Source: Nitrospiraceae bacterium
GTDB lineage: Bacteria; Nitrospirota; Nitrospiria; Nitrospirales; Nitrospiraceae
Reading direction: 5' to 3'
Assembly (NCBI GenBank): GCA_019637075.1
Contig: JAHBWI010000004.1
Coordinates: 248,001-312,000, forward strand
DNA length: 64,000 nt
The translations under genes were made by a program, and so were the position numbers. The notes beneath the pieces were generated by a model. That model made no database searches. It was not told where the DNA came from and saw only the letters and a program-made list of their open reading frames with translations. This document shows positions 19,884 to 27,467 of this stretch, piece by piece (the first letter of the stretch is position 1; each line of letters opens with the position of its first letter).

Positions 19884-20234
19884 ATGGGCAATGAACCCAG
19901 ACTGGGAAGCAAAGTTTTTTATAAAATCGGTGAGGTCGGCGCAATTACGAAGTTGCCGGCCTACGTGTTGCGGTTTTGGGAATCCGAGTTCGCATTCCTG
20001 AAGCCGAAGAAGAGCCGAGGTAATCAGCGGCTCTATGTGCAGAAAGATGTGGAAACGGTGCTGGAGATCAAGCGCATGCTGTACGAGGAAGGGCATACTT
20101 TGGCCGGCGTCAAGCGGTACTGGGCCCGTCGTGGGCGGGCAACGACCAAGCAGGGGACCAGAAAAGATCTGGCGCAGCGGGTGCGGGGTGATCTTCAAGC
20201 CATCATTCGAATGATTGATTCTTATTCGGCATAA
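19884..20234 (+). CDS. MerR-family transcriptional regulator
   Basis: A short (116-residue) MerR-type protein. The N-terminal winged helix-turn-helix reads FYKIGEVGAITKLPAYVLRFWESEF, followed by KSRGNQRLYVQKDVETVLEIKRMLYEEG, the usual MerR pattern. The C terminus is a short helical dimerisation part without an obvious metal-binding cysteine set. It lies 41 bases after ihfA, a pairing seen in many Gram-negative bacteria downstream of pheT. Its target is unknown. Confidence 0.9.
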   Translation: MGNEPRLGSKVFYKIGEVGAITKLPAYVLRFWESEFAFLKPKKSRGNQRLYVQKDVETVLEIKRMLYEEGHTLAGVKRYWARRGRATTKQGTRKDLAQRVRGDLQAIIRMIDSYSA

Positions 20235-20296
20235 TCCCTCCGGTGATTCGGGCGGCTGCGTTCGAACCACTCTTTCCGGAACAGGGTCGTGTGTGT

Positions 20297-20373
20297 CGGG
20301 GCGTAGCGCAGCCTGGTAGCGCACTCGCTTGGGGTGCGAGTGGTCGTGGGTTCAAATCCCGCCGCCCCGACCA
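20297..20373 (+). tRNA. tRNA-Pro (GGG anticodon)
   Basis: The 77-base gene folds as a cloverleaf: acceptor arms CGGGGCG (20297-20303) and CGCCCCG (20363-20369), anticodon stem CTCGC/GCGAG with loop TTGGGGT (anticodon GGG), and T arm GTGGG-TTCAAAT-CCCGC. The discriminator A and an encoded CCA (20371-20373) complete it. The C1-G72 pair with acceptor-stem GGGG fits bacterial proline tRNA. It decodes CCC and CCU. Confidence 0.95.
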
Positions 20374-20503
20374 TCCACACGAACCCGGTCGGAATTTCAT
20401 ACTGTCCGGATGTGAATATTCCAGATGCCGCTTACGGTTTAGGTCCACCCCGCCTCCCGCCGCCGCTTCGTCCCGACCAGATTCATGCAACCAAAGGAAC
20501 ACT

Positions 20504-21319
20504 GTGGCCCGCCTAACCATACTTTTGACGAATGACGACGGAATCGCCTCGCCGGGTGTTCGGGCCATGGCCGCTGCATTGCAGTCGCTCGGCGAGGTGT
20601 GGGTGGTGGCGCCTGAGCGTGAACGCACGGCCGTTGCCCATGCGGTGACGTTGCACAAACCGCTTCGGCTGACGAAGCTTGAGTCCCGATGGTTTGCGGT
20701 GAATGGGACGCCGGTCGACTGCGTGAACCTGGCGCTGGCGAAGGTTTTGCCTAGAACACCCGCGCTGGTCGTCTCCGGCATCAACCGAGGCGTGAATCTC
20801 GGCGATGACGTCATGTATTCGGGAACCGTCTCCGGCGCTCTCGAGGGCACGATCCTGGGCATCCCGTCGATCGCCGTCTCGCAGGAAGGGGACGAGGATT
20901 TTCGCTTCGAGGTCGGCGCCCGCTATGGTGCGCGCGTGGCTTCCTCGGTCTTGCAGGACGGTTTGCCGCCGGAGACAATCCTCAACGTGAATGTGCCAGA
21001 TTGTCCGGCCCGCGCCATCCGTGGAGTGAAGGTCACCTGCCTGAGCCGCCGCAGATTTGAAAATCCGATTGTCGAGAAGGTCGACCCTCGAGGAAGAAAA
21101 TACTATTGGATCGCGGGGACACGCGTCTCATGGAGTCGTCGAAACGACGCGGACCATGAAGCGGTTGAGCGTAAGATGGTGTCGGTCACTCCCATCCATT
21201 TGGATACGACGCACTATGAGGTGTTGTCGCAATTCAAGCGGTGGGAGTCTGTCTGGTCGAAGCGTCCGCGCGCCACGAAGTCCGCGACGACACGTTCACG
21301 GGCGAGGCGTCTCGTATGA
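20504..21319 (+). CDS. surE: 5'/3'-nucleotidase SurE
   Basis: SurE removes phosphate from nucleoside monophosphates and helps survival in stationary phase. It has 271 residues when started at GTG 20504, preceded by AAAGGA. A longer open frame reaching back to 20243 runs through the tRNA gene and is not real coding sequence. ILLTNDDGIASPGVRAMAAAL carries the metal-binding DD pair, and VVSGINRGVNLGDDVMYSGTVSGALEG holds the conserved core. Its stop overlaps the start of the DedA gene (ATGA). The C-terminal tail is basic and longer than in most SurE proteins. Confidence 0.95.
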   Translation: MARLTILLTNDDGIASPGVRAMAAALQSLGEVWVVAPERERTAVAHAVTLHKPLRLTKLESRWFAVNGTPVDCVNLALAKVLPRTPALVVSGINRGVNLGDDVMYSGTVSGALEGTILGIPSIAVSQEGDEDFRFEVGARYGARVASSVLQDGLPPETILNVNVPDCPARAIRGVKVTCLSRRRFENPIVEKVDPRGRKYYWIAGTRVSWSRRNDADHEAVERKMVSVTPIHLDTTHYEVLSQFKRWESVWSKRPRATKSATTRSRARRLV

Positions 21320-21951
21320 CTGCGTTCATCGAATGGCTGGTGGAGGAACTGGGGCGGTTCGTCATTGCGGCGATTTCGCGGTTCGGCTACACGGGCATTC
21401 TCCTCACGATGGCGATCGAGAGCGCCTGCATTCCGCTTCCAAGTGAAATCATCATGCCGTTTTCCGGCTACCTGGTGTCGACGGGAGAGTTCTCGATGCT
21501 CGGCGTGACCTTGGCCGGAGCATTCGGCAATGTGCTGGGCTCTCTCGTCGCCTACTATGCGGGGCTCTGGGGTGGACGACCGTTCGTCGAGCGATACGGC
21601 CGGTATGTGCTGGTCTCGCATCATGATCTGGATCTGGCGGATCGATGGTTTCAAAAGCACGGCGATGCCGCCGTCTTGGTGAGCCGCCTCTTGCCCGTGG
21701 TCCGGACGTTCATCTCGCTCCCTGCCGGGATCGCGCGAATGAACGTGACGAAGTTCGTGTTGTTCACCTTCATCGGGGCGCTCCCGTGGTGTTACGCGCT
21801 CGCGTACATCGGCGTTGTTATGGGTGAGCGGTGGAACCAGTTGCGTGCTTATTTCCACCACGTCGATCTTGTCATCGGAGTCGCGGTCGCGATTGGGGTG
21901 GCCTATTTTCTGTGGTCCCACTGGCCAAAACGACAGCCATCCACGGAGTAA
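21316..21951 (+). CDS. DedA-family membrane protein
   Basis: A 211-residue inner-membrane protein of the DedA/SNARE-associated family, thought to move polyprenyl-phosphate or other lipids across the membrane. Features are the ESACIPLPSEIIMPFSG motif, GNVLGSLVAYYAG, and VSRLLPVVRTFISLPAGIARM, where the conserved arginines sit on a half-buried helix. It is translationally coupled to surE by a 4-base overlap and precedes cysS by 12 bases. Exact substrate unknown. Confidence 0.92.
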   Translation: MTAFIEWLVEELGRFVIAAISRFGYTGILLTMAIESACIPLPSEIIMPFSGYLVSTGEFSMLGVTLAGAFGNVLGSLVAYYAGLWGGRPFVERYGRYVLVSHHDLDLADRWFQKHGDAAVLVSRLLPVVRTFISLPAGIARMNVTKFVLFTFIGALPWCYALAYIGVVMGERWNQLRAYFHHVDLVIGVAVAIGVAYFLWSHWPKRQPSTE

Positions 21952-21963
21952 TAAAGTAGGGTC

Positions 21964-23415
21964 ATGCGTCTCTTCAATACGTTGACGGGGAAAAAGGAAC
22001 AGTTTGAACCGATCGATCCGGGCAAGGTCCGCATGTATGTGTGCGGCGTCACGGTCTATGACTACTGCCACTTGGGGCATGCGCGGAGCGCCTTGGTCTT
22101 CGATGTGTTGCGGCGCTACCTCGAGTTTTCCGGACTGACGGTCGAGTTCGCCAAGAACTTTACCGACGTGGACGACAAAATCATTCGGCGAGCCAATGAG
22201 CAAGGGGTGTCCTGCGAGGCCGTCACGACCAAGTATATCGATGCGTATTACGAGGACATGGGGCGCCTGGGGGTGCGACGCGCCACGCTCGAGCCTCGGG
22301 CGACCGAGCACATCGAGGATATCGTTCGGCTCGTCGAGCGGCTGATCGAGAAACAGATGGCCTATCGTGTCGATGGCGATGTGTACTTCCAGGTTGAGAA
22401 GTATTCCGAATATGGGCGTCTCTCCAAACGGCGTTTGGAGGACTTGCAGGCGGGCGCTCGCGTCGAAGTGGACGAGCGTAAGCGCCATCCGATGGATTTT
22501 GCCCTGTGGAAGGCCAGCAAGCCTGGTGAGCCGGCATGGCCGAGCCCATGGGGACCCGGACGCCCTGGCTGGCATATCGAGTGCTCCGCGATGTCGCTCC
22601 GACATCTCGGGGACACGTTCGATATCCACGGCGGTGGGATGGACCTCATCTTCCCTCATCACGAGAATGAGATCGCACAATCATGCGGCGCAACGGGCCG
22701 CGAGTTCGCACGGTATTGGGTGCACAACGGATTCGTCCAAATCAATCAGGAGAAGATGTCGAAGTCGCTCGGCAACTTCTTTACGATCCGTGAGATTTTC
22801 GACAAGTCGGAGTGGTCTGAACCGATTACGGGAGAAATTCTTAGACTGTTTCTACTCTCGACGCACTATCGCAGCCCGCTGGACTTTTCGGACCAAAGCC
22901 TGAGAGAGGCTAAGAATGCGCTCAACGGATTCTATGATCTGTTCGAGCGGCTCAAGGAACCCTCGCCCCGTGCCGGCGGCGATCCACGCACACAGGAAGC
23001 GGTCGCACGATGCCGCGTCGCCTTTGCCGAGGCCATGAACGACGATCTGAATACTCCGGTTGCTCTTGCCGAATTGCAGAAGCTTCGCAGCGAAGGCAAC
23101 AAAGCCGTCGAGAGCGGGCTTTCAGACGAGGGGCGTCGAAGCTTGCGGCAGGAATTCCGGACCTTGGGCGCGGTGGTGGGATTGTTCCAGCTTGAGGCTT
23201 GGCAGTTTAAGACAGTGCCTGTCCAGGGGAGCGCGTCGGTCGATTCCGGCCAGGATGCCCTGAGCGATCAGGTTATCGAGGAGCAACTCGCGGCCAGAGC
23301 GGCAGCGAAGAAAGCCAAGAACTATGCGCTAGCGGATCAAATCCGGAAGGAATTAGCCGGACGTGGAATCACCATTGAGGATCGCCCTGATGGCACCAGC
23401 CGGTGGAAGCGATAG
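21964..23415 (+). CDS. cysS: Cysteinyl-tRNA synthetase
   Basis: CysS attaches cysteine to tRNA-Cys. The 483-residue class I synthetase has the HIGH-type motif HLGHARS in CGVTVYDYCHLGHARS, KMSKS in QEKMSKSLGN, and zinc-binding residues, including the first C of MYVCGVTVYD and the GGGMDLIFPHHENEIAQS segment. Length and C-terminal DALR-like and anticodon parts are normal. It starts after AGTAGGGTC and overlaps the rlmB start by 26 bases. Confidence 0.98.
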   Translation: MRLFNTLTGKKEQFEPIDPGKVRMYVCGVTVYDYCHLGHARSALVFDVLRRYLEFSGLTVEFAKNFTDVDDKIIRRANEQGVSCEAVTTKYIDAYYEDMGRLGVRRATLEPRATEHIEDIVRLVERLIEKQMAYRVDGDVYFQVEKYSEYGRLSKRRLEDLQAGARVEVDERKRHPMDFALWKASKPGEPAWPSPWGPGRPGWHIECSAMSLRHLGDTFDIHGGGMDLIFPHHENEIAQSCGATGREFARYWVHNGFVQINQEKMSKSLGNFFTIREIFDKSEWSEPITGEILRLFLLSTHYRSPLDFSDQSLREAKNALNGFYDLFERLKEPSPRAGGDPRTQEAVARCRVAFAEAMNDDLNTPVALAELQKLRSEGNKAVESGLSDEGRRSLRQEFRTLGAVVGLFQLEAWQFKTVPVQGSASVDSGQDALSDQVIEEQLAARAAAKKAKNYALADQIRKELAGRGITIEDRPDGTSRWKR

Positions 23416-24163
23416 CCCTCACGATCTCATCTATGGTCTGCATGCCGTCCGTGAAGCGCTGCGGGCCGGTGCGCGCCCGCTGCAACGATTGCTCGTCCTC
23501 GGCACCGACCGTCAATTCAGCGACATTGTAAGACTTGCCAGGGAACGTCGTGTCCCGATTCACGTCGAGCCCAGGGTGGCATTCGACCGCCTCGTTTCCG
23601 GCGGGAATCACCAGGGGGTCGTCGCCGTTGTCGCCGCAAAGTCCTATGATCAGGTCGAGGAAATCCTGGCGGCGGCCCGGGCGCCGGGGCAAGTTCCGTT
23701 TCTCGTTGCGCTCGATGGGGTGGAAGATCCGCACAATTTGGGCGCCATCCTTCGCACGTCTGAATCCGCGGGGGTCCAGGGGGTATTCGTCCCTGAGCGC
23801 CGCGCAGTTGGCTTGACCAGCGTGGTGGCGAAGGCGTCTGCGGGGGCGCTGGATCATATGCGGGTGGCCCGTGTGGTCAATATGTCGCGTCTGATCGAAC
23901 AGCTCAAAGCAGCCGATATTTGGGTCTATGGGCTTGATGCCGAGGCGAATAAGCCGTACACCGCGCTGGATCTGCGCGGACCGATTGCGCTGGTCTTCGG
24001 CGGGGAAGGCAAAGGCGTGCGTCCGGCTGTTCGCGATGCCTGCGACGAGGTAGTCCGCATTCCGATGTTAGGGAAGGTCAGTTCCCTCAATGTATCGGCA
24101 GCAGCGGCGGCGGTCCTCTACGAGGCGGTTCGTCAGCGGGGCCGGAACGAAGCCGGGGATTAA
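23390..24163 (+). CDS. rlmB: TrmH/SpoU-family 23S rRNA 2'-O-methyltransferase (RlmB-like)
   Basis: This is a SPOUT-class methyltransferase, probably methylating G2251 (E. coli numbering) of 23S rRNA. From ATG 23390 it has 257 residues; GTG 23363 is an in-frame alternative. The N-terminal L30-like domain begins LIYGLHAVREAL. The knotted catalytic domain shows ALDGVEDPHNLGAILRTSESAG, LVFGGEGKGVR and IPMLGKVSSLNVSAAAAAVLYE, the three SpoU motifs. It overlaps cysS at its 5' end. At its 3' end it overlaps the convergent LuxR-type gene by 4 bases through a shared TTAA. Confidence 0.93.
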   Translation: MAPAGGSDSPHDLIYGLHAVREALRAGARPLQRLLVLGTDRQFSDIVRLARERRVPIHVEPRVAFDRLVSGGNHQGVVAVVAAKSYDQVEEILAAARAPGQVPFLVALDGVEDPHNLGAILRTSESAGVQGVFVPERRAVGLTSVVAKASAGALDHMRVARVVNMSRLIEQLKAADIWVYGLDAEANKPYTALDLRGPIALVFGGEGKGVRPAVRDACDEVVRIPMLGKVSSLNVSAAAAAVLYEAVRQRGRNEAGD

Positions 24164-24441
24164 CGCAACCGCAACATTTTCCCCTGGATTGCGGCTTTCA
24201 ACAACTGGGCGGTGTTGGAGACACGAATCTTCTTCATCATGTTTGCGCGGTGAGCCTCGACTGTCTTGACGCTGATACTGAGCCGCTGTGCGATTTCCTT
24301 GTTCTTGAAGCCTGACCAAATCAGTTCAAGAATCTCCTGCTCGCGTGTCGTAAGGGCTTCCGGTCGTCGCTTGCGCGACGGGATGAAGACCTCGGGAGAG
24401 GGGGTTGGAACTCGGCGTTTGCGTGTGGTCGCCATGGGCAT
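24160..24441 (-). CDS. Stand-alone LuxR-type DNA-binding protein
   Basis: The 93-residue protein is little more than a GerE/LuxR helix-turn-helix domain (about residues 30-90): LTTREQEILELIWSGFKNKEIAQRLSISVKTVEAHRANMMKKI. A basic N-terminal tail with TRKRR and SRKRRP precedes it. There is no receiver, PAS or autoinducer domain. It is divergent from pilD and has its own promoter with an exact TATAAT, so it may regulate the pilus cluster; that link is inference. Its stop shares TTAA with the convergent rlmB stop. Confidence 0.88.
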   Translation of the reverse strand: MPMATTRKRRVPTPSPEVFIPSRKRRPEALTTREQEILELIWSGFKNKEIAQRLSISVKTVEAHRANMMKKIRVSNTAQLLKAAIQGKMLRLR

Positions 24442-24497
24442 ATCCGTCAGGCTCCGCTTCGGGTAAGGGTCAATCGGCTGACTCGGTAGACCTGCGG

Positions 24498-24527
24498 ATT
24501 ATACGCAAGTCTCCTGTCGATTGTAAA
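24498..24527 (-). promoter_or_regulatory. Sigma-70-type promoter for the LuxR-type gene
   Basis: Read on the minus strand, TTTACA (24527-24522) is followed by an 18-base spacer and TATAAT (24503-24498), an exact -10. Transcription would start near 24491, about 50 bases before the ATG at 24441. Confidence 0.65.
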
Positions 24528-24647
24528 TCACGGCCCGCGGAATTTCATTGCATAATTCCCGGGGAGAATCGTCGTACGATAAACTACATAAATCCCTGAG
24601 GGCGAGGGCGCCGTGGAGAAGGTAGAAGCGGGCGAGTTAGGTCAACC

Positions 24648-25421
24648 ATGATGCCCTATGTGTTCGTGGCGCTGTTCGGCGCCGTCATCGGCAGCTTCCT
24701 GAACGTCTGTATCTACCGGATGCCTCGGGGCGAATCGGTGGCATGGCCGGGTTCGCACTGCCCTGCCTGCGGGCACGAAATCGCACCATACGACAATATC
24801 CCCGTCGTCAGCTACTTGGTGCTCCGGGGGCGCTGTCGTGCGTGCGGAATCGGAATCTCTCCGCAATATCCGCTGGTTGAAGCCGTCAATGCCCTCGGCT
24901 TCGTGCTGATGTTCTGGCTTTTCGGTTTCGGCCCGGCGGCCTTGGTCTACTCGCTATTCTTCTCCGCGCTGCTGGTCATTACGGGTACGGACCTGTCACA
25001 TCAGATCATCCCAGACGCGATCACCCTGCCGGGACTTGCGCTTGGTCTCCTGGCAGCATGGCTCATTCTCCCCCTCGGTCTCGTCGACGCAGTCCTTGGA
25101 GTCCTTGTTGGGGGAGGCCTCCTGTGGTTCCTCGCCTGGATCAGCCCCTATGTCTTTGGCAAGGAGGGGATGGGCGGAGGCGATATCAAGCTTATGGCGA
25201 TGGTTGGGGCTTTTCTCGGTTGGAAGCCCGTCTTGCTGGCGATCATGATCGGGGCGTTTTCCGGCTCCATCGTGGGTGTGGGGCTCATGGCAACCGGGCT
25301 CATGCGGAGGGAGCAGTATCTGCCGTTCGGTCCCTTTCTCGCATTCGGTTCGTTAGTGGCCCTTTTGTTTCATGAACCGCTCTTCACCTGGTACTGGTCC
25401 TTCATCGAGATTCCCCAATAG
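24648..25421 (+). CDS. pilD: Prepilin peptidase / N-methyltransferase
   Basis: PilD cuts the leader from type IV prepilins and methylates the new N terminus in the inner membrane. The 257-residue, multi-span protein has the four-cysteine cytoplasmic zinc loop (C38, C41, C63, C66: HCPACG and CRACGI), with catalytic aspartates in GTDLSHQIIPD and GGGDIKL. Start may be ATG 24648 or 24651. It stands immediately upstream of the first minor pilin set and is followed by an intrinsic terminator, so it may also serve other pilin loci. Confidence 0.96.
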   Translation: MMPYVFVALFGAVIGSFLNVCIYRMPRGESVAWPGSHCPACGHEIAPYDNIPVVSYLVLRGRCRACGIGISPQYPLVEAVNALGFVLMFWLFGFGPAALVYSLFFSALLVITGTDLSHQIIPDAITLPGLALGLLAAWLILPLGLVDAVLGVLVGGGLLWFLAWISPYVFGKEGMGGGDIKLMAMVGAFLGWKPVLLAIMIGAFSGSIVGVGLMATGLMRREQYLPFGPFLAFGSLVALLFHEPLFTWYWSFIEIPQ

Positions 25422-25427
25422 GCCCAT

Positions 25428-25453
25428 AAACCGGCTCTGGTGGCCGGTTTTCT
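25428..25453 (+). terminator. Intrinsic terminator after pilD
   Basis: AAACCGGC (25428-25435) pairs with GCCGGTTT (25443-25450) around a 7-base loop and runs into TTTTCT. The 292-base stretch from here to the first pilin gene holds no other gene that I can support. Confidence 0.65.
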
Positions 25454-25713
25454 CCACCATTCTGGCCCCGCCTTCTGTATCCGATTCGATGGTGTGTTGT
25501 ATCTGAAGAGGCACACCTCACCTCAATCTCTAGCCTGTTCGATATGTCCCCGAATGTCGCGGCATCCTGTCCCTTGCGCGGGGGGACACCGATTTTCTCC
25601 ATGATTTGGCCAGATTCCCGCTGAAATGCTCCCGATCCGATGCCGTGAGTACGCAGAAGTTCCTGACGGCATGAAAATTGGAAACGCTCTACGCGCTCGA
25701 CGTGGGAGGCGTT

Positions 25714-26148
25714 ATGAAGGAACGGGGCGGGAGTCTGATTGAAGTCTGTGCGGTATTGGGGCTGATCGGGACCCTGTGCGCCTTGGCGGTGCCGGGATGG
25801 GGCGCGCTGACGGCGCGTCATCACGGACGGGCGGTGGTCCGGGAATTGGCATCGGAACTGAGAATGGCTCGGCAGTTGGCCATGGCGCGCCATGAACGTG
25901 TGCGCGTGATCGTCAATGCCGAGCAGTCCAGCCTGAGAACCGAGTGCATCGAGTGCGGAGGAACGGCGTTGCGCTGGTACTACTTTGCTCAACGCGGTAC
26001 GGCGATTGAATCGATGTCGACTCGGGGGGAGATTGTCTTTCAGCCGAGCGGACGGTCCGCCACGCCTACGACGATCGTGCTCGTTGGGCCGCAGCAAGAG
26101 CGTCCGACCCTGACAGTCAGTCTGACAGGAAAGGTGACGGTGTCATGA
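25714..26148 (+). CDS. Minor pilin, FimT/GspH type (set 1)
   Basis: A 144-residue type IV-like prepilin. The leader is only MKERG; PilD would cut before GSLIEV, giving Gly instead of the usual Phe at +1 while keeping Glu at +5. The hydrophobic helix VCAVLGLIGTLCALAVPGW follows, then a soluble GspH-like domain with a CIEC pair. I chose ATG 25714, after GGGAGGCGTT, over an upstream in-frame start at 25678 that would give an atypical leader. It overlaps the PilV-like gene by 4 bases. Confidence 0.85.
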   Translation: MKERGGSLIEVCAVLGLIGTLCALAVPGWGALTARHHGRAVVRELASELRMARQLAMARHERVRVIVNAEQSSLRTECIECGGTALRWYYFAQRGTAIESMSTRGEIVFQPSGRSATPTTIVLVGPQQERPTLTVSLTGKVTVS

Positions 26149-26672
26149 GCAGGTGCGGCGTGCAAACGACGTGGTTGAGAACACTGTCTCACAACTCATC
26201 GGGATTCACCCTCGTGGAAAGCATGGTTGCCACATTGGTGCTCTCCGTTGGTCTCCTTGGTCTGTTGGCAATGTGTCAGTGGTCTGAGAGGGGGTTGCAG
26301 CATGGATTGCTTGCCACACGGGCGTTGGCCTTGATGGAGTCACGGCTGGAGGCGAAACGCCTTGGAGCGTGGGATCACCTGTTGCTGGATGACCTGGATC
26401 GAAACGGGTCGCTGGAATCACGGATGCATGACGACGGACTCTTAGGAGACGCCACAGCCGGTGACGGCGTATTCACAGGACAACTGATGGAGGGCGCCGT
26501 TCGATTGCAATGGACTGTAGAACTGAATCGACCGGCGGCTCCTGCCTCATCGAGCACCGCGTGGGTCGAAGTGCGCGCGTGGTTTCAGCCCGCCGGAGAC
26601 CATATGCGCGAGGTGCGGCTGCGAACGATGCGAGCCAATCCTCGGTTTGTCGGAGTTCAGGTGCCGTCATGA
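26145..26672 (+). CDS. Minor pilin, PilV/GspI type (set 1)
   Basis: A 175-residue prepilin with a 20-residue leader ending SSG and a mature start FTLVESMVATLVLSVGLLGLLAM, the PilV/GspI pattern with Glu at +5. The soluble domain includes LLDDLDRNGSL and a GDATAGDGVF segment. Both neighbours overlap it by 4 bases (ATGA), giving a tightly coupled fimT-pilV-pilW unit. It would be a subunit near the pilus tip. Confidence 0.87.
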   Translation: MSRCGVQTTWLRTLSHNSSGFTLVESMVATLVLSVGLLGLLAMCQWSERGLQHGLLATRALALMESRLEAKRLGAWDHLLLDDLDRNGSLESRMHDDGLLGDATAGDGVFTGQLMEGAVRLQWTVELNRPAAPASSSTAWVEVRAWFQPAGDHMREVRLRTMRANPRFVGVQVPS

Positions 26673-27445
26673 ACCAGCAGTGTGGGCGGGTACGGGGTCG
26701 ATCGTGCAGGTCGCAAGCATGGCGAGGGAGCGATGACTCGGGATTCAGTCTGATCGAATTGCTGTTTGCCGTGCTGATTTCGGGGATCGTCATGTCCTCG
26801 GCGATTCGAACGTTTGCCGTCTACGGGCATAGATTCTCGGCACAACAGACTGCGATGGAGTCGATGCAGGAGTTACGGCTGGCGTTGGATGTGTTGTGCG
26901 GGGAACTTCGCCTGGCGGGCGCCGGGCTTCTGACACGGGATGTCGCGTTTCTTCGAATGGATCGACAGGAGGTCGAGTTTCTCGCGAATCTCGCGTCATC
27001 GACGACCCAGATGACTGCAGATGCCTTGCCCGGACAGCGCGACCTCACTGTGGAGGAAGCCACGGGGTGGGGAAAGGGGAAGACGGTTGTGTTGTGCACA
27101 TTCGAGCGTTGCGGAGAGAATCGATTGGCCGCCGACGGTCGCAAGCACGAGATCACATTGGCCGCGCCTGTGACGGCATCGATTCCTGCGGGCAGCGGCC
27201 TGTTTCTGCTCAATCGAGTGCGCTACTACCTGAAGGTTGAAGAGGGCGGAACGTTTCGACTGATGCGGGACGTCGATGGTGGAGCCAGTACGCTCTTGGG
27301 CGGGATCACGCAATTTCGCTTGGACTATCTCACACGGCAAGGAACCGTGACAGCCGATCCTCGGGTAGCCGCGCATGTCCGCATTACGATGGGGGTTGGA
27401 GCGAATGGCCCGCTACTCACCCGAGATGTGGGTTTGCGAATCTGA
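26669..27445 (+). CDS. Minor pilin, PilW/GspJ type (set 1)
   Basis: A 258-residue prepilin. The leader ends SDDSG at residue 25; mature sequence begins FSLIELLFAVLISGIVMSSAIR with Glu at +5. The soluble part resembles PilW/GspJ in size and has a region LDVLCGELRLAGAGLL typical of PilW. ATG 26669 overlaps the PilV stop; the longer open frame upstream is only an extension into PilV. The downstream PilX-like start lies 22 bases after its stop. Confidence 0.87.
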   Translation: MNQQCGRVRGRSCRSQAWRGSDDSGFSLIELLFAVLISGIVMSSAIRTFAVYGHRFSAQQTAMESMQELRLALDVLCGELRLAGAGLLTRDVAFLRMDRQEVEFLANLASSTTQMTADALPGQRDLTVEEATGWGKGKTVVLCTFERCGENRLAADGRKHEITLAAPVTASIPAGSGLFLLNRVRYYLKVEEGGTFRLMRDVDGGASTLLGGITQFRLDYLTRQGTVTADPRVAAHVRITMGVGANGPLLTRDVGLRI

Positions 27446-27467
27446 CTCGGACAATATAGGAATGACG

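Noticed and set aside
20243-20503. Long in-frame N-terminal extension of surE
   Set aside because: It runs straight through the tRNA-Pro gene (20297-20373) and has no SurE-like sequence; GTG 20504 with AAAGGA upstream is the better start.
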